Shown piece by piece: positions 62,045 through 64,000 of a stretch of 64,000 nucleotides of DNA. Position 1 is the first letter of the stretch; each line of letters begins with the position of its first letter. The DNA is from Chryseobacterium gallinarum (lineage in GTDB: Bacteria > Bacteroidota > Bacteroidia > Flavobacteriales > Weeksellaceae). The stretch lies in the NCBI RefSeq assembly GCF_001021975.1, contig NZ_CP009928.1, positions 1,054,001 to 1,118,000 on the forward strand. The letters run 5' to 3'. Position numbers and translations under genes: made by a program. Under the pieces are notes generated by a model that was not told the DNA's origin, searched no databases, and saw nothing but the letters and a program-made list of their open reading frames with translations.

Positions 62045-62516
62045 TTACAATAATATCTGACGTTCAAGAATATTTTCAAAAATATCTCTAACCAATTTTT
62101 GTTTTTCGAGAATTATATACTGTTCTTTTACGTCCAGAACAGTTGATATTTGATTATCTTGATATATCTTTTCATATTCAGCATCAGTGTAATTGTAAAG
62201 TTCTTTAACTAATTCTGACGGATAAATTTTTGCAAGCGTATCAATTGTATCTCGGTCTAAATTAAGATAAACTATAGGGGAAAGCTCTTTTAATTCATAT
62301 CTGAAAAGATTATTTTCATCACACCATATTATCCATTTAGCTTTATCGTTAACATAACCTAAAAAACTTAACATTGTCTTTGAGATTATATAACCTATCA
62401 AATGGACTTGAAATATTCAATTGATTAAATATAGATTTTGTTAAGTTTTTATTATTAATTTTAACAACGCTTATATTAACTGTTGTTGTTTTTGTAAAAA
62501 GTTCTTCAATAATCAT
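62045..62516 (-). pseudogene. Hypothetical protein interrupted by a frameshift in an A6/T6 run
   Basis: The frame from ATG 62516 codes MIIEELFTKTTTVN..., through LNISSPFDRLYNLKDN, then stops shortly after a T6 run (plus A6, 62361-62366). In the next frame the reading continues smoothly as FLGYVNDKAKWIIWCDENN to the stop at 62045, but this part has no good start (TTG at 62401). Removing one base of the T6 run joins both into a single 156-aa protein. So the gene is either frameshifted, phase-variable, or miscalled in sequencing. Product unknown, no domain recognised; codes on the strand opposite the RES operon. Confidence 0.6.
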
Positions 62517-62576
62517 TTAGAAATTAATTTTTACTATTGTCAAATAAATTTTGTCTTCAATATAGGGTTATAAAAC

Positions 62577-62600
62577 AGCCTCACATTCATGTATGAGGCT
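62577..62600 (-). terminator. Terminator after the 3-TM/small-ORF pair
   Basis: AGCCTCA (62577-62583) pairs with TGAGGCT (62594-62600), loop 10 nt; on the minus strand followed by GTTTTATA. Confidence 0.6.
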
Positions 62601-62625
62601 ATAGATATATTACTTAAACTATATA

Positions 62626-62763
62626 TTAGTTTTTTTTAATTCCACCAATATTAATATTAGTTTCTCCTTTAGTCTCAGCTCCATTCTTCACATAGACTTT
62701 AACAGGTGTACTAACTTCACTTTTAGGTAACTGTGGTTTTGCTTTTTTTTCTTCTTCAGCCAT
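62626..62763 (-). CDS. Small lysine-rich hypothetical protein (45 aa)
   Basis: A 45-aa frame starting with ATG at 62763: MAEEEKKAKPQLPKSEV, then TPVKVYVKNGAETKGE and an end rich in Asn, Ile and Lys. It lies 4 bp after the stop of the 3-TM protein gene and before a terminator, so it has its own place in a two-gene transcript. Highly charged, no Cys, no membrane segment. Unknown function; support is its position, start and terminator. Confidence 0.5.
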   Translation of the reverse strand: MAEEEKKAKPQLPKSEVSTPVKVYVKNGAETKGETNINIGGIKKN

Positions 62764-62767
62764 GATT

Positions 62768-63319
62768 TTAAAAATTTATAAGTTTAATAAAATATATTAA
62801 TATGATAATTATTGTTGATACAACTCCTAGAAAAATACCATTTTTTGATTGAGCATAGTAATCTGAACGTTTTTGATTAATTAAGAAATTAGTATTTGCA
62901 CAATCCATAAAACTATCTTTCAAATAATTGTTCATCAATAATTCTGCATCTTCCAAAGTTTCTTGTTCTTCCCGTAAATTTAGTTCATAATCAAAAATCT
63001 CTTTTGGATTACCAATTTCTTTATATATGTAAGATTTAGGGAAATTGACAAAGGATTTCAATAAATAATAAATTGAATAAGCTATACTCCCTAGTGTAAT
63101 TGAAACTAAAATTTTTAAAAAGCAATTTGCACAGTCTATTGTTGATGGCTCTTTTATAAACTTTTCCAGAACAAAAAGATTTACTGCAACGATAGTCGTA
63201 TATATTAATATTGGTAGATTTACTAGATTATCAAATTCTTTTTTCCTTTCGTTTTCTTTAAAATATAACTCTTTGTAAAAATCGAGAGTATTAATCTCTT
63301 TTTTTTCGTTACTATCCAT
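62768..63319 (-). CDS. Three-TM hypothetical membrane protein
   Basis: A 183-aa protein. A charged N-terminus (about 30 residues, coiled-coil-like, FKENERKKEFDNL) precedes transmembrane segments at about residues 32-52 (LVNLPILIYTTIVAVNLFVL), 66-90 (FLKILVSITLGSIAYSIYYLL) and 160-182 (GIFLGVVSTIIIILIYFIKL), with an acidic helical loop between the last two. The layout is reminiscent of SLATT-like or S-4TM effector membrane proteins of defence loci, but no direct family match is claimed. Paired with the 45-aa gene downstream. Confidence 0.6.
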   Translation of the reverse strand: MDSNEKKEINTLDFYKELYFKENERKKEFDNLVNLPILIYTTIVAVNLFVLEKFIKEPSTIDCANCFLKILVSITLGSIAYSIYYLLKSFVNFPKSYIYKEIGNPKEIFDYELNLREEQETLEDAELLMNNYLKDSFMDCANTNFLINQKRSDYYAQSKNGIFLGVVSTIIIILIYFIKLINF

Positions 63320-63437
63320 TCATTCATGCTTATTCTTCAAAGTTAATTTTTTTCTACTATTTTTCCAAACTCACGTTACACACAATTTCTAACTCTTAGC
63401 CATATTTGAAGCATAGCCAAAATGCAACGTATCTAGT

Positions 63438-64000
63438 TTAATCATATTTCATTAGCATATCCAAGTCTTTTAATAAAGGATTCATTTCAACAAACTTTTT
63501 AAATAAACTTTTTTTAGTTACTGCTACTTGAACTTTTTCCTCATCAATGTCTTGTAAAATCTCAGCCTTCAATTTGGCATAATAAGTCTGAACCGTCTTT
63601 GGGTTTTTGATAGCTACTTCAGCCAATTTCTTTATCGTCATTTTTCCATGTAAATCATAATCCCAGTTTTTCATTATTTCCAAAAGCTCTGATTTAGTTT
63701 TGGTTCTCCTGTCCTGATGAACTTTTTTAATGTTTAGTCTTCTTTTTTCAGTAGGTGTAAAGTTTTTAAACTTATCATAAATAAATCTTCTTTCTGCATT
63801 TGGTATAGGTTCAACATCATTTAAGTTTTGGTAAATTTTTGCTACTGTTGTTTCAATTTCACTGTTTTCAAGGGGCGGACTCATTTTGCCGTAATTAATT
63901 GCGTACAGATATTTTAGTATTAAATCTTTATCTGCTGTTTTATTCAAAGCAATTAATTGATAAGCAATGCTTTTTAGGATATTCTCTCTTTCTCCTTCAA
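63438..64000 (-). CDS. C-terminal part of a probable primase-type replication protein (cut by window edge)
   Basis: The minus frame is open to the right edge: upstream of a TTG at 63947, the codons read EGERENILKSIAYQLIAL without a stop, so the gene continues beyond the window. The region EGERENILKSIAYQLIAL ... NYGKMSPPLENSEIETTV fits the PriCT_1 (primase C-terminal 1) pattern, with the G-x-R-x-N start and PPL-x(3)-E-I end. The rest is Lys-rich with MTIKKLAEVAIKNPKTVQTYY, possibly a helix-turn-helix. Such proteins occur as replication or helicase-primase genes in mobile elements. Assignment is moderate. Confidence 0.5.
   Translation of the reverse strand, partial: EGERENILKSIAYQLIALNKTADKDLILKYLYAINYGKMSPPLENSEIETTVAKIYQNLNDVEPIPNAERRFIYDKFKNFTPTEKRRLNIKKVHQDRRTKTKSELLEIMKNWDYDLHGKMTIKKLAEVAIKNPKTVQTYYAKLKAEILQDIDEEKVQVAVTKKSLFKKFVEMNPLLKDLDMLMKYD

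Noticed and set aside
62045..62516. Programmed ribosomal frameshift
   Set aside because: No downstream stimulatory structure or SD-like element could be seen; a homopolymer indel explains it more simply.

Overview
The window is a chromosomal segment of a flavobacterium, most likely Chryseobacterium or a close Weeksellaceae relative. The signs are: Bacteroidota-type promoters (TTTG, about 19-20 nt, then TAnnTTTG) in place of -35/-10 boxes; secretory signal peptides ending in AQ; type IX secretion C-terminal sorting domains; the gene order rpsU-xerC-hpf-tRNAs-tuf-tRNA-Trp-secE-nusG-rplKAJL-rpoBC-DUF3467; and a GG-leader 'bacteriocin-like' peptide of the Chryseobacterium kind. All assignments come from reading the sequence and recalled family knowledge; no database search was run.

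Layout. (1) 1-19.2 kb is ordinary chromosome: an ABC transporter fragment, truA, lpxK-punA, a TlpA-like thioredoxin, GNAT, dinB, a cytoplasmic GH13 amylase, a small Cys-rich GG-leader peptide, a type-B carboxylesterase, an AraC regulator divergent from a cupin-alcohol dehydrogenase pair, an ENPP-type phosphodiesterase, GNAT, a cytidine-deaminase-like gene, a GrpB-like gene, and a secreted/envelope operon (DUF5777, haem c lipoprotein, YceI, ankyrin, DOMON-like T9SS protein). That operon follows a Crp/Fnr regulator gene and has a CRP-like GTGA-N6-TCAC palindrome upstream of its promoter.

(2) 19.4-51.0 kb, all on the minus strand, is the transcription/translation supercluster. Read 5'->3' on that strand: rpsU, xerC, hpf, seven tRNAs (containing a fresh tandem duplication), tuf, tRNA-Trp, secE, nusG, rplK-A-J-L, rpoB, rpoC, DUF3467. 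It is broken open at three joints by unrelated modules: a CusABC-type RND efflux system with a two-component system between the tRNAs and tuf; three paralogous secreted 'VGINT' proteins between nusG and rplK; and a three-gene surface module (a T9SS protein, a YadA-head-like repeat protein and an unknown) between rplL and rpoB. The flanking housekeeping blocks keep or have their own promoters and terminators.

(3) 51.27-51.67 kb is ssrA (tmRNA). From its 3' end to the right edge the character changes to AT-rich accessory DNA that looks like an integrated mobile element: ardA antirestriction, an arsenic operon (arsR, DUF6428, arsC, arsN-like, acr3) with two copies of an ArsR-type operator, a strongly structured leader before three secreted or membrane unknowns, a compact three-gene operon sce7726 (nuclease-like) - sce7725 (beta-protein-like) - HEPN/RES toxin-like, a frameshifted gene, a small ORF plus a 3-TM membrane protein, and the C-terminal part of a probable primase-type replication protein. 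The sce7726-sce7725-RES operon is the best candidate for an undescribed (probably defence or toxin) system.
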